From: Puteibacter caeruleilacunae | GTDB lineage: Bacteria; Bacteroidota; Bacteroidia; Bacteroidales; Prolixibacteraceae | Direction: 5' to 3' | Length of the DNA stretch: 64,000 nt | NCBI GenBank assembly: GCA_005217565.1 | Contig: SJCO01000011.1 | Coordinates: 229,070 to 293,069, forward strand | Shown here: one piece after another, positions 39,487 through 48,601 of the stretch | How positions within the stretch are numbered: the stretch's first letter is position 1 | Layout: every line of letters begins with the position of its first letter | Notes under the pieces: generated by a model | The model's input: only the letters and a program-made list of their open reading frames with translations | Databases searched by the model: none | Told to the model about the DNA's origin: nothing | Program-made: the position numbers and the translations under genes

Positions 39487-40157
39487 TACATTACCCCCTT
39501 TCTAAAGCGTGTTGCAGAATACAACACAACAACACCTAATACCAAACCAGAAACAATTAGTAATCCCAGACACTTTTCATATGCATTATACCAACCTGAA
39601 TAGAGAAAAAATTTCACAAGGCCAAAACCAATAGGAATATAACAAATGCGATATCTCCATATTGGTTCTAATATAACCAACGAAGTAAAGAAGTATGCAA
39701 CAAGTCCGCCCATCATCCATGGTAGTATGGAGACAAATAAACTATTGACCACTTCATATGGAAAAACAATTGAAGCAGTCAAAAGAACAAAAGCAAGCAT
39801 TACTCCTAAGATCACCGCAACATAAAGCACCCCAATACCAAGCATCGTCAGGATTACAATGTTTTCCCCAATAGGCAAGCGAAAAACAAGCTTAATTCGT
39901 TTTGCAGTTATTTCAGGCACAAACTGAGATACCCCTAACAATAGTCCAACAACAACAGGGAAGTATTGTATAAATTTAGAATAAAACATTTGTCCTCTAT
40001 AGAGATACATGTCCCACACCTGTACAGCTCCGGAAAACTTAACTACATGCGACAGATACAACCAAGCACTAATCGCCAGAATAGCTCCCAGGACTAAAAA
40101 CACGAAAAACACTCTCCGCAATTTAATCCACTCTTTATAAAAAATTGATTTATACAT
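39486..40157 (-). CDS. ABC-2-type permease subunit
   Basis: This 223-residue protein has six hydrophobic helices (about 15-35, 57-77, 95-118, 123-147, 150-165 and 195-213) and an N-terminal amphipathic start (MYKSIFYKEWIKLRRVF) as in ABC-2 exporters. The third helix region contains ITAKRIKLVFRLPIGENIVIL, the cytosolic coupling segment of this class. It lies 5 nt downstream of the ATPase gene and overlaps DUF4857. It presumably dimerises or pairs with DUF4857 to form the membrane channel. Direction and cargo are unknown. Confidence 0.8.
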   Translation of the reverse strand: MYKSIFYKEWIKLRRVFFVFLVLGAILAISAWLYLSHVVKFSGAVQVWDMYLYRGQMFYSKFIQYFPVVVGLLLGVSQFVPEITAKRIKLVFRLPIGENIVILTMLGIGVLYVAVILGVMLAFVLLTASIVFPYEVVNSLFVSILPWMMGGLVAYFFTSLVILEPIWRYRICYIPIGFGLVKFFLYSGWYNAYEKCLGLLIVSGLVLGVVVLYSATRFRKGVM

Positions 40158-40162
40158 TATTT

Positions 40163-41056
40163 TTAATATTTTCCTGTTATACCTATAAAAGCCTGCTCCA
40201 GAGTCATGCGCACTTCTTTGAACTCATTAAATGTCACTCCTTCTGATTTCAGAAACCGTTGCACTGCATCAGCATTTTCGTACGAATAAAGGCGTGCTGT
40301 TTTTTGTGCCATTTCAAAATTCTTAACCAAGCCATTACATTGAAGTTCCAGATTAAGGTTAACAACTTTAAATTCGTAACGATGAAACGAATCCATAAAA
40401 TCACCTGTTGGCATATCAGCCAGAATAGCGCCTCCATAATCAAGAATAAGACAGTCATCAATTAACTCCTCCATATCCTGTATAATATGGGATGTGGTAA
40501 ATACTGTTCTATTTTCCGATTTGGCAAAATCTTTTAGATATTCCATAAAAAGCACCCTATAACCAGGATCAAGTCCCAGAGAGAAATCATCCAGAATCAT
40601 CAAATCAGGATCTTGAGCAAGAATTAATCCTAATGCCACCTGAGACTGCTGTCCACAAGACATTTTACTCATTTTTTGGTTTGCTTTAACCTTTAATTTC
40701 GACATTAAACCGTAGTAGACATCACGATTCCACTTTGGAAAAAATCCTGAGTAAAACTTTTCGATCTGCTGTATATTCATGAAAGAATACTGAATATGTC
40801 CTTCAATTAAATATGCAATTCTACGCTTTGTTGAGTGAGAAAGGCTGTGTGCAGATTCACCAAATACAGTACAATCACCAGAGTACGGAGTAAGAAATCC
40901 ATTTAGAATATTGATAGTTGTTGATTTTCCTGCCCCATTCTTTCCGAGCATTCCCATTATCCTTCCTTGCTTAACATTGAAGTTAAGATCTTTATAAATT
41001 AACCTATCTCCATAATAATGGGTTAAGTTTTTACATTCAATTACATTTTCCGACAT
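40163..41056 (-). CDS. ABC transporter ATPase with atypical catalytic motifs
   Basis: This 297-residue protein has Walker A GKNGAGKST (38-46), signature MSCGQQSQ (132-139, normally LSGGQ), Walker B LMILDDFSLGLDP (152-164) and H-loop His190 in FTTSHI. Asp157 stands where nearly all ABC ATPases carry the catalytic glutamate, and Cys134 replaces the signature glycine. It may hydrolyse ATP slowly or act as a switch rather than a pump. Up- and downstream genes encode an outer-membrane barrel and the permease. The fold and BcrA/GldA-like class are clear; the cargo is not. Confidence 0.88.
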   Translation of the reverse strand: MSENVIECKNLTHYYGDRLIYKDLNFNVKQGRIMGMLGKNGAGKSTTINILNGFLTPYSGDCTVFGESAHSLSHSTKRRIAYLIEGHIQYSFMNIQQIEKFYSGFFPKWNRDVYYGLMSKLKVKANQKMSKMSCGQQSQVALGLILAQDPDLMILDDFSLGLDPGYRVLFMEYLKDFAKSENRTVFTTSHIIQDMEELIDDCLILDYGGAILADMPTGDFMDSFHRYEFKVVNLNLELQCNGLVKNFEMAQKTARLYSYENADAVQRFLKSEGVTFNEFKEVRMTLEQAFIGITGKY

Positions 41057-41068
41057 ATAGCTACTCTT

Positions 41069-42622
41069 TTATATGACAAGCCCCAGACGAAGGCCTAAAT
41101 ATTTTTTTTGATCACCCACATGATCGGCATTACCAACGATTGTGCGATTTCTCAAATTGATTTCAGTGTATATATTTTGTTTTTTTCCTATCCAGTAGTA
41201 ACGCATCGCCACACCTAAATCGTAAAACGACGATTTGAGGTAATTATATTGAGGATAGGTAAGATTGTTTATATAATACTCATATGATAAGTTTTTTTCA
41301 TTGGGATTCAGATAGAGTTTCTTTGAAAGCACATGTTTATAATAACCTTGCAATCCAATCCATCCATAATTACCATTTTGCGAGTAGTATAAATAGTGAG
41401 GATCAAGCTTAAAATCGACATAATCTACCTCCTGGATATTGCCATAAAGTTTGTATTTTGTTTGGTCGGAATGCCAACCTATTTGATGATGAAAATCGAA
41501 ATTATATTTTTCTTTTACGGGGTGGTAGGTATATGAAAATTCCGCATCAACTCTCATCTGGTAATGGAAAGGAATTTTATTTGGAACTATTGGTTTTCCA
41601 CCACCTGTTAATTTAGGCATAATAGGCTCATATCCATCACCTTCACTCAACTGCCCCATTACATTAAAAAAGTGTACTGCTTTTGTTTTGTAAAGGTTAA
41701 GATGAGAGGTAAATTTCATTAAATTACACTCGTACTTGGCAATATTATCAGACACATTATCATTTATACTCCCTCTGATAGCTCCTTCCTCAGTGAGCAA
41801 GTTAAATACAAATGAGTTCATCCATTTATACTTCTCCCCTGTTTGATAATAAAGCAGCTCTCCTCCCAGACTGCGACTATCGATAGTATATTCGGTATTT
41901 CCTTTACCGAAATGGAAGGGTTTTATGCCAAGACCTCGATTCCACCGAATGCTAACTGCCTGCCCCACATCCCCTTCCTCTGCAATCTCAATTTCTTCTT
42001 TTTTTGAGGAGTAAGTAAAAGATGCCCCAAAACCTTTATGATCATCTAAAGGAATAAACACCGAAGGACAAATAACTAAATCTTTCATATAGATTAGCGG
42101 GCGAGGATTTAATTGTCGTGCTCCTGTTGCAACATTATAATCGCAACCAATACCTGCATACAGTAAGTCAAACCACTTAGCAGAAGCAAGTTTCGCTTGC
42201 AATCGATATTTTCTTTTTTTCCAATCGCCTCCTATTGAATCTATTAAATAATAGGGGCCACCTTGTAAGGGATCAAGCACATCAGTCCAGGCAACATTGT
42301 TCTCCTTAATTCGATCATAAGTAAACTGCCCCCAGCAATACATATCCTTAAAATTCCTGCTTCCCTCCGAGTTAAAGCGAATTAAATGATTTGTCTCAGG
42401 CTCATGAACATCCTTAAAGTCTCCATCTCCAGATTCATATGACAAATACGAATTGGTAAATTCCTGATGCTTTACGAATCCCAGGATTGCAGCATTTTCA
42501 GCAAATAAAATCTGATAATCCCTCTTTAAGTAATCAATATCCTTTGTAACAATACTATCGATTTTCTGGGCAAAAATCGGGGAAGAAAAACATAACAACA
42601 GCGCCAGCAATAACTTCTTCAT
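41069..42622 (-). CDS. DUF6850-like outer-membrane beta-barrel protein
   Basis: This 517-residue protein has a signal peptide (1-19, ending IFAQ). From about residue 100 on it shows alternating polar/hydrophobic strands with aromatic ends (WFDLLYAGIGCDYNVATG, YWIGKKQNIYTEINLRNRT, KKYLGLRLGLVI at the C-terminus), the pattern of an outer-membrane barrel. The last residue is hydrophobic and the final strand amphipathic, as BAM-inserted barrels require. The family call DUF6850 rests on overall form and neighbours. It stands between a surface lipoprotein and the ABC ATPase gene, separated from the former by a perfect 17-bp hairpin. Confidence 0.7.
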   Translation of the reverse strand: MKKLLLALLLCFSSPIFAQKIDSIVTKDIDYLKRDYQILFAENAAILGFVKHQEFTNSYLSYESGDGDFKDVHEPETNHLIRFNSEGSRNFKDMYCWGQFTYDRIKENNVAWTDVLDPLQGGPYYLIDSIGGDWKKRKYRLQAKLASAKWFDLLYAGIGCDYNVATGARQLNPRPLIYMKDLVICPSVFIPLDDHKGFGASFTYSSKKEEIEIAEEGDVGQAVSIRWNRGLGIKPFHFGKGNTEYTIDSRSLGGELLYYQTGEKYKWMNSFVFNLLTEEGAIRGSINDNVSDNIAKYECNLMKFTSHLNLYKTKAVHFFNVMGQLSEGDGYEPIMPKLTGGGKPIVPNKIPFHYQMRVDAEFSYTYHPVKEKYNFDFHHQIGWHSDQTKYKLYGNIQEVDYVDFKLDPHYLYYSQNGNYGWIGLQGYYKHVLSKKLYLNPNEKNLSYEYYINNLTYPQYNYLKSSFYDLGVAMRYYWIGKKQNIYTEINLRNRTIVGNADHVGDQKKYLGLRLGLVI

Positions 42623-42682
42623 ATAATAATAATCAAGCGGTTAATTCACTCCAGTAAATACCATCGGTTTATGGATTAATGA

Positions 42683-42720
42683 AATATCATAAGTATAGAA
42701 AAATCTATACTTATGATATT
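42683..42720 (-). promoter_or_regulatory. Perfect 17-bp hairpin within the operon
   Basis: Arms at 42683-42699 and 42704-42720 are exactly complementary over 17 bp with a 4-nt loop (AAAA on plus, TTTT on minus). It lies in the 121-nt gap between the DUF4876 and DUF6850 genes. No T-run follows on the minus strand, so it is more likely an mRNA-stability or processing element than a full terminator. Confidence 0.7.
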
Positions 42721-42743
42721 CTAAGAAAATAATAATGCAAGTT

Positions 42744-43922
42744 TTATTCATTCCAATTACCAGGAACAGGACCATTGACAATAACAAAGTCATTTGATGA
42801 GTTGTCTGAATCCTGAAGAATCTTTCTATCATTAATAACTGTAGCTACTTTACGTATAAACGAATGTCCTTCTAATTTTTCTGAGTTATCCATCATACCA
42901 GCATCAACCTTAGCAGGCAATTTAGGAGCCCAGTATGAATCTGAAACAATGTAACCATCGATGATATTTTCAATAGGAACTTTTGTGAACTGATAAGAAC
43001 CTTTTACTTGAGCTTCCTCTGCTGTCATTACCGTTAATGAACTAAAGTCATCGCAACGGAAAATACAAAGTGCAAGTTTTGCTTGTAACTCTGAGTACAT
43101 ACCAGAAAGATAAGATGAGTTACCAACAAATGTATTACGCAATAATTTCACATCAGGTACCAATCCGTTATCCAGATCATCGTATCCATCAACATAAGTT
43201 TCAAAATCAGCACCTGATAAGTCGAAACTATTTTGATTTTCAACCGTATGGTCACGAGCATCTTCTGCGATTATTATACTCTCCCCTGGTTGAATAGGAT
43301 ACTCCTCACCACTTCCAGGAAGCTGCCAGATACAACCGAAATAAGCATTCTCTGTATCATTATCAAACATATCTACGTTTTTAGGATGGTAACTACCAAT
43401 CATCAATCCATCAGCATAGATAACATGATCTGAATTGTTGTAAATTTCAACGAACTCATCATCAAAATATCTATCCGAAGTTTCGTTAAAATAAGTTTGT
43501 TTTATAACAAGATCTCCCAAAGGTTGCGCAGCCAATATAACAACCTTTTCAAGAGTTTGCTCACTAACTACATTAAGACCATTTTCTGTAGCATTCATCA
43601 CAAGATCCTCAGCATGACCTGTAAGTTCTTCAGCCTTATCTACATTTAAATTCAGTGCAATGCTTACGTTATATGTACCTGGAGTAACATCTTCAAAAGT
43701 AACCAATCCATTTACATCGGTTGCCAATGTTCTCTCATTTCCAGTATTGGTTTCACTAATCAGTTTCACCTCAATATTTGAACGATCATAACTCTGACTA
43801 TACGTATCAGGATACTCGACTTCAATTTTCACAATTCCACCGGCAATTGTATCATCATCTGAACATGAATACATACCTAAAAGGAACAAGCAACATAATG
43901 CTGAGTAAAATAAACTTTTCAT
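42744..43922 (-). CDS. DUF4876-like surface lipoprotein
   Basis: This 392-residue lipoprotein has Cys20 followed by SDDD, which matches the acidic lipoprotein export signal that directs Bacteroidota lipoproteins to the cell surface. A carboxypeptidase-regulatory-like beta domain (about 30-110; GLVTFEDVTPGTYNVSIAL) is followed by a lamin-tail-like segment (YFDDEFVEIYNNSDHVIYADGL, split here at about 155-175) and a C-terminal part ending in VIVNGPVPGNWNE. It starts 30 nt after the TonB-receptor gene and probably sits on top of it as a ligand-capturing lid, as SusD-like proteins do for SusC. The ligand is unknown. Confidence 0.75.
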   Translation of the reverse strand: MKSLFYSALCCLFLLGMYSCSDDDTIAGGIVKIEVEYPDTYSQSYDRSNIEVKLISETNTGNERTLATDVNGLVTFEDVTPGTYNVSIALNLNVDKAEELTGHAEDLVMNATENGLNVVSEQTLEKVVILAAQPLGDLVIKQTYFNETSDRYFDDEFVEIYNNSDHVIYADGLMIGSYHPKNVDMFDNDTENAYFGCIWQLPGSGEEYPIQPGESIIIAEDARDHTVENQNSFDLSGADFETYVDGYDDLDNGLVPDVKLLRNTFVGNSSYLSGMYSELQAKLALCIFRCDDFSSLTVMTAEEAQVKGSYQFTKVPIENIIDGYIVSDSYWAPKLPAKVDAGMMDNSEKLEGHSFIRKVATVINDRKILQDSDNSSNDFVIVNGPVPGNWNE

Positions 43923-43952
43923 AATAAAGAAATATTTAAAATATATTAGTAA

Positions 43953-46571
43953 TTACAACTTATATGACAATTCACCACCAAAATACAAACGAGGATTTTG
44001 CCTGGAATTCTTATATACTGGTCGGTGGTAAAAGAAATTATTCGCATTAAAAGCAAAACCAAGATGCTTATTGATATTCTTTGTAAGCTTCAGATTAAAC
44101 AAGAAAAGTGGTGGTCCAGGAGGATAAATATAATTTGAATCGATCCTTTTAAGAGATGCATACTTTTCACTTTTTGCCTCCTCTTCCGACAATTCATATC
44201 GTTTATCGTTTTGGATATATGCAGTAGCATAGGGTGAAACCCTGATATTTTGCCTTTTAGTGTACCATTGTGTTTGCATATTCCAGGAAGCCACAAAATT
44301 TAAGCGTGGCAGGTTATATACGGCCCGCAATACTGTTGAAAAGCGTTTATTCTTCGATCCCTCTCCTTTTGAATAAACAGGAATAAGATCATCATCTGAT
44401 TTTAGATCATTATCAGAGATTCTAATATAATCTTTTATCGTATTGGTCTGGTTAAACATGTAAGAACCTGACAAGCTGAAATAAGTATTAATGGCATTAA
44501 TACGACCAATATCCAGCACGAACTCCAGTCCCCGGTCGATATACCTTTTATTGTTACCAGGAGCGTTGAATGTACGAATACGATTTTCAGAATGATCATA
44601 TTCATAATGAGGATTGTCTTCAATTATTACATTATACACATCCATGGGTAAATATACCACGCGCTTTTCGTTTCCATAACCATTGTTTGTACAAGATGAA
44701 TAATAGGTCAACGATAATGCGTTTTTGCCAAAAGCATAACGCACACTATATTCTTGCTTTCGCGCTTTCGCTAACTTCAACATAGGATTCTCGGCACTGA
44801 AGACATAAGTCGTGCTATACACAAATGTATGGTCAGGATTACCATCATAATTTTTCATGTTTAATTCATCGAAATAAACATCATTAGGGCTTATCATTGT
44901 TAAGGGAGCTGATCGACTGGTAAGACCATAGCTTCCTCTTATCTTTAATTTCTTCGTTAGCGCATACGACACATTCACACGAGGTTCCAGGGATGTTGCA
45001 AATTTGGAATCAAACACATTCAATGGTTGAAAGTTACAAAACCTTAGTCCTGCTTTCATTTTAAACTCCCTACCCCACAAATCCTTTTGCATATTATCCT
45101 CAATAAATAAAGAATATTGTTCCAGAGCAGGAAGCTCGGAAGATGGTCTGACCCTTTTGGTTGTATTGTAAGCCTTTGGAGGACGCCTTCTGTCGTAATA
45201 CACTCCTTTACCAAAATTCTTATCGGACTTGTAATTAAGGCCATACATGACATCATGTTTCCAGTCGCCACTTTTAATAAAAAAGTTAGCCATCACATTA
45301 CCATAAAATCCGAAAGGTCGATCATCAACAAATAACTCGGAAGTATACATATAGGGAACCACCTCAGCTTCAGTCATTACATTAGGTTCTCCCAATGGCA
45401 CAAAAGTAAGACTTCCTGCAGTTACTTCTTTATCATACGAATGCTTATCGCTGTAATTAAAGCTCACATTATACTTCAATTTCCACAACCAACGTTTCTT
45501 GGCATACCAGTTACCGTAAGTATTAAAGCTAACACTGTGCTTTTCAAAATAGAATCTGCTATCAAGACCTTCTGCAGGATCATGTCGATCACCAGAAAAG
45601 CTGTAGGAATACTTTGTACGGGCATTAAAATACAGAGACTGCTTTTTAAAGAATTTTCGAGCCACACCAATGTTTGTTCCCAACCGGTGATAACCACTAG
45701 TAGATATACGTTGATCAGACTGGGCTTTAGTAAAATCCAGATCCACATTCATATTTGTAGCTTCACCAAGCAAATACCCTTTTCCCATTGTTGCCTGCTC
45801 AGTAGTTGGATTCAGCCTTATTTTTCCATACAAAGGTTCTTTACCAATTTTAGATTTTACCATTACTGTACCTGAGGTTAAGTCGCCATATTGCACTGAG
45901 GGAACGCCTTGAATAACCTCAACCGATTCAATATTATCAGCACTTATTTCCCGAAGATCTGTACCTGACAAACTCTCACCAAGAATATTTGTAGTTAAGC
46001 CAGCATCACTTGCAACAGGGGCACCATCAACCAAAATCGAAGTCCCCAGATTATTCATGTTACTCCCATCGATCTCACGCAACGTAAGCCTCTGTGCTCC
46101 TGCCATGTAAGGATTCTCCATTAATTTCCCAGGAAGAAGTTGCATCACATCGCTAAGCGAAAATGCTTGCACATGTTTAATCGCCTGACTTCCGATTACA
46201 ATCTTATTTTCAACATCCTGTGCTGATTTCTGCGCTGTAACAACAACCGTTTCCAAACTAAGATCTTCTTTCCTAAGTTTTACATTTAGCCACTTTAAGC
46301 CATCGGCAAACTTTAGCTCCTCAAGATGCTTCTTATAACCAACAAAGGAAAATTTTAATAGGATCTCTGCATCCTTCACCTTCTCAATTGAAAAGGCCCC
46401 ATACTTATCACTTACTGTTAAGTATTTCATATCAGGGCTAAAAATATTCACCCCTGGCAATGCTTCATTTGTGGTAGAATCTACCACCTTCCCCTTGATC
46501 GTATACTCCTGTGCTCTAAGTACAAAGCTCTGAAAAAAGGTTAATATAATCAATAATTTCCAATAATGCAT
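43953..46571 (-). CDS. TonB-dependent outer-membrane receptor
   Basis: This 872-residue protein has a signal peptide (1-20), a carboxypeptidase-regulatory-like domain (about 22-105), a plug domain with ETVVVTAQKSAQDVENK and ILVDGAPVASDAG (about 110-240), then a 22-strand-type barrel with aromatic strand ends, finishing RLYFGGELSYKL. It is much shorter than SusC and lacks a SusD partner; a DUF4876 lipoprotein takes that place. It is the first gene of the operon, with a promoter about 95 nt upstream. It imports a ligand that cannot be named; peptide or metal complexes are more plausible than glycans, given a downstream protease and no carbohydrate enzymes. Confidence 0.88.
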   Translation of the reverse strand: MHYWKLLIILTFFQSFVLRAQEYTIKGKVVDSTTNEALPGVNIFSPDMKYLTVSDKYGAFSIEKVKDAEILLKFSFVGYKKHLEELKFADGLKWLNVKLRKEDLSLETVVVTAQKSAQDVENKIVIGSQAIKHVQAFSLSDVMQLLPGKLMENPYMAGAQRLTLREIDGSNMNNLGTSILVDGAPVASDAGLTTNILGESLSGTDLREISADNIESVEVIQGVPSVQYGDLTSGTVMVKSKIGKEPLYGKIRLNPTTEQATMGKGYLLGEATNMNVDLDFTKAQSDQRISTSGYHRLGTNIGVARKFFKKQSLYFNARTKYSYSFSGDRHDPAEGLDSRFYFEKHSVSFNTYGNWYAKKRWLWKLKYNVSFNYSDKHSYDKEVTAGSLTFVPLGEPNVMTEAEVVPYMYTSELFVDDRPFGFYGNVMANFFIKSGDWKHDVMYGLNYKSDKNFGKGVYYDRRRPPKAYNTTKRVRPSSELPALEQYSLFIEDNMQKDLWGREFKMKAGLRFCNFQPLNVFDSKFATSLEPRVNVSYALTKKLKIRGSYGLTSRSAPLTMISPNDVYFDELNMKNYDGNPDHTFVYSTTYVFSAENPMLKLAKARKQEYSVRYAFGKNALSLTYYSSCTNNGYGNEKRVVYLPMDVYNVIIEDNPHYEYDHSENRIRTFNAPGNNKRYIDRGLEFVLDIGRINAINTYFSLSGSYMFNQTNTIKDYIRISDNDLKSDDDLIPVYSKGEGSKNKRFSTVLRAVYNLPRLNFVASWNMQTQWYTKRQNIRVSPYATAYIQNDKRYELSEEEAKSEKYASLKRIDSNYIYPPGPPLFLFNLKLTKNINKHLGFAFNANNFFYHRPVYKNSRQNPRLYFGGELSYKL

Positions 46572-46665
46572 CTTACAATATCAACGTCATCACTCAAACC
46601 AATTATTGACATTGTCATTACATAACAACAGTCCCAATAAAAGATTCCTCTCAAAATTTATGACG

Positions 46666-46696
46666 CAAAGATGTTGCATCACTTCTAAAACATCAA
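46666..46696 (-). promoter_or_regulatory. Promoter of the TonB/ABC/subtilisin operon
   Basis: On the minus strand TTG (46696-46694), 20 bp, CATCTTTG (46673-46666) fits the TTG / TAnnTTTG pattern with one mismatch. Transcription would start near 46660, giving a leader of about 90 nt. Confidence 0.5.
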
Positions 46697-46852
46697 TCCT
46701 CAATTATTGGTATTTATCTCACAAAAAATCATCACTTCTCACCATGGCAAACATTATATTTTATGTTTAACACAATAGATTCTATTAACTTGTTCTACAT
46801 GATTTATCAAAACTTATAAGATTAGCCTTTATTTAATCTGAGATGGTGGACA

Positions 46853-46877
46853 CATGTAAATTTAATAACAAATTCCC
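46853..46877. repeat. 25-nt direct repeat, copy B
   Basis: Identical to 33358-33382 over 25 nt (starts CATGTAAATTTAATAAC, ends ATTCCC) and in the same orientation. The two copies bracket the whole operon, 13.5 kb apart. Flanking sequences differ on both sides. Confidence 0.85.
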
Positions 46878-47144
46878 AATTGTAACACCTTTGTTACAGG
46901 GCTGCAAATGCAGGATTCGGGAGATTTGACTATTATTGCAGCGCAAAAATGGAGCTAATAATTCCGATGCTATCTCAGGCCCATTCTCAAAAGAATGATT
47001 ATTTTTGCTTAGGCACCCCTGAGAAAATACAGTAACAAATACAAATAAACCATAATTCATCGCGTATGACTATGGATTCCCAAGGGGGTATTCAAGCCGT
47101 ACGCAAACTGATTTTTTATATTCAGTATCAAAAAAAATTGACAA

Positions 47145-48560
47145 ATGAGATTTAAATTAGCCTTACATTATCAGATCTTAATTGCCTTAATTTTAGCCAT
47201 TGTTTATGGACTAATCTTCTCGACACAGTATCAAATTGATCAGGAAGCGGTAACTTATCTTACTAAAAAGCAGGTTACTCCTGAAGTTATCACACAACTA
47301 CAAGGAATACAGTCGACCGAATACCATACATTGGAAGAATTCAGAGAAGCGTGTATCGCTGCCATCGGTAAAGATGAATTCGAGAAATATCAGTCGTATA
47401 TTCAACACACAGCTTACCAGAACTCTGCAGTAAAAGGAGTTAGCTGGATGGGAGATCTTTTCCTTAGAGCATTAAAAATGTTGATTATTCCTCTAATTCT
47501 TAGTTCACTAATCTCTGGAATCACGAACATTGGAACAGGTACAAACCTGGGGCGATTAAGTATTAAAACATTCGGATACTATGTCTTAACCTCAGCAATA
47601 GCCATATTAACAGGTCTATTCTTTGTAAACTTGTTTAAGCCTGGTGTTGGTGCCGACCTAAATTTTCAGCATAAGGTAGAAGGATTGGTTGAGAAACAGC
47701 GTGCATTTAGTGATATTCTAATGGATATCATTCCTCAAAATATTTTTGCAGCATTCTCAAACGGTGATATGCTGTCTATTATCTTCTTTGCAGTTTTATT
47801 TGGTTTCTTCGTAACGAAAATAGCCGACGTATACAGGGAAGCTCTCAAGAAGGCTTTTAATGCCCTATTTGAGGTGATGATGAAAATCACACTGTTCATT
47901 ATTAAATTTACCCCACTGGGAATCTTTGGTATTGTTGCTAAGGTAATTGCAGATCAGGATGATTTAGGTGCGCTAACGTCGAGAATGGGACTTTATATGG
48001 GGACTGTGATTCTGGCACTGCTTGTACACTTTTTAATCACACTACCTTTGTTGATGAAATTGTTAGGTAAAGCAAAGCCATTCCAGCATTTAAAGAATAT
48101 GTCTACCCCATTACTTACGGCATTCTCTACTTCTTCGTCGGGAGCTACATTACCATTAACAATTGAAGCTATCGAGTCGAAATCGGGTGTATCGAACAAG
48201 ATTAGTAGTTTTACGCTCCCATTGGGTGCAACCATTAATATGGATGGTACAGCGCTTTACGAATGCGTTGCAGCCATGTTTATTGCACAAGCATATGGTC
48301 ATAGCTTGCCTATCGGCCAACAAGCAATTATTGTGGCAACAGCTTTGCTTGCATCTATTGGTGCTGCCGCAATTCCGATGGCAGGATTAGTTATGATTAC
48401 AGTGATCTTGAGTGCAACAGGACTTCCGCTTGAAGGAGTTGGTTTGATTCTGGCAGTAGATCGTATTCTAGATATGTTCCGTACTGCAACCAATGTGTGG
48501 AGTGATAGTTGCGGCGCTGTAATTATCGCCAAAAGTGAAGGCGAAAAAACCAATGTTTAG
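47145..48560 (+). CDS. Sodium/proton:dicarboxylate (DAACS) symporter
   Basis: This 471-residue membrane protein has the GltP/DctA pattern: helix 1 at about 7-25, an extended periplasmic loop (about 30-100) longer than usual for the family, then the classic core with LIIPLILSSLISGITNIGTG (about 112-131), the re-entrant loop LTAFSTSSSGATLPLTIEA (about 324-342), and LGATINMDGTALYECVAAMF (about 362-381). These bind substrate and Na+. It imports C4-dicarboxylates or acidic amino acids such as glutamate/aspartate. It is a single-gene unit. Confidence 0.9.
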   Translation: MRFKLALHYQILIALILAIVYGLIFSTQYQIDQEAVTYLTKKQVTPEVITQLQGIQSTEYHTLEEFREACIAAIGKDEFEKYQSYIQHTAYQNSAVKGVSWMGDLFLRALKMLIIPLILSSLISGITNIGTGTNLGRLSIKTFGYYVLTSAIAILTGLFFVNLFKPGVGADLNFQHKVEGLVEKQRAFSDILMDIIPQNIFAAFSNGDMLSIIFFAVLFGFFVTKIADVYREALKKAFNALFEVMMKITLFIIKFTPLGIFGIVAKVIADQDDLGALTSRMGLYMGTVILALLVHFLITLPLLMKLLGKAKPFQHLKNMSTPLLTAFSTSSSGATLPLTIEAIESKSGVSNKISSFTLPLGATINMDGTALYECVAAMFIAQAYGHSLPIGQQAIIVATALLASIGAAAIPMAGLVMITVILSATGLPLEGVGLILAVDRILDMFRTATNVWSDSCGAVIIAKSEGEKTNV

Positions 48561-48601
48561 GCTTTCTTATATTATTTATCACTAGTAAATAAACATATTT
48601 C

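Larger units (their letters stand above)
46572..47144. other. Divergent intergenic region with repeat copy B
   Basis: It holds the operon promoter on the left, the 25-nt repeat copy at 46853-46877 in the middle, and a CCTGAG...CTCAGG inverted repeat (around 46970 and 47025). A 75-codon minus-strand ORF (46833-47060) was judged to be part of the dispersed element and not a gene. The symporter promoter should lie in the last 80 bp but no consensus box was found. Confidence 0.5.

Noticed and set aside
33358-46877. Classical integrative element bounded by att sites
   Set aside because: No integrase, transposase, relaxase or tRNA gene is present between or beside the repeats, so a standard integrative element is not supported; only the repeats themselves are reported.
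46833-47060. 75-codon minus-strand ORF with a lipobox-like start
   Set aside because: Its C-terminal codons run across the 25-nt dispersed repeat and its composition does not resemble a protein domain; it is better explained as part of the repeated element.
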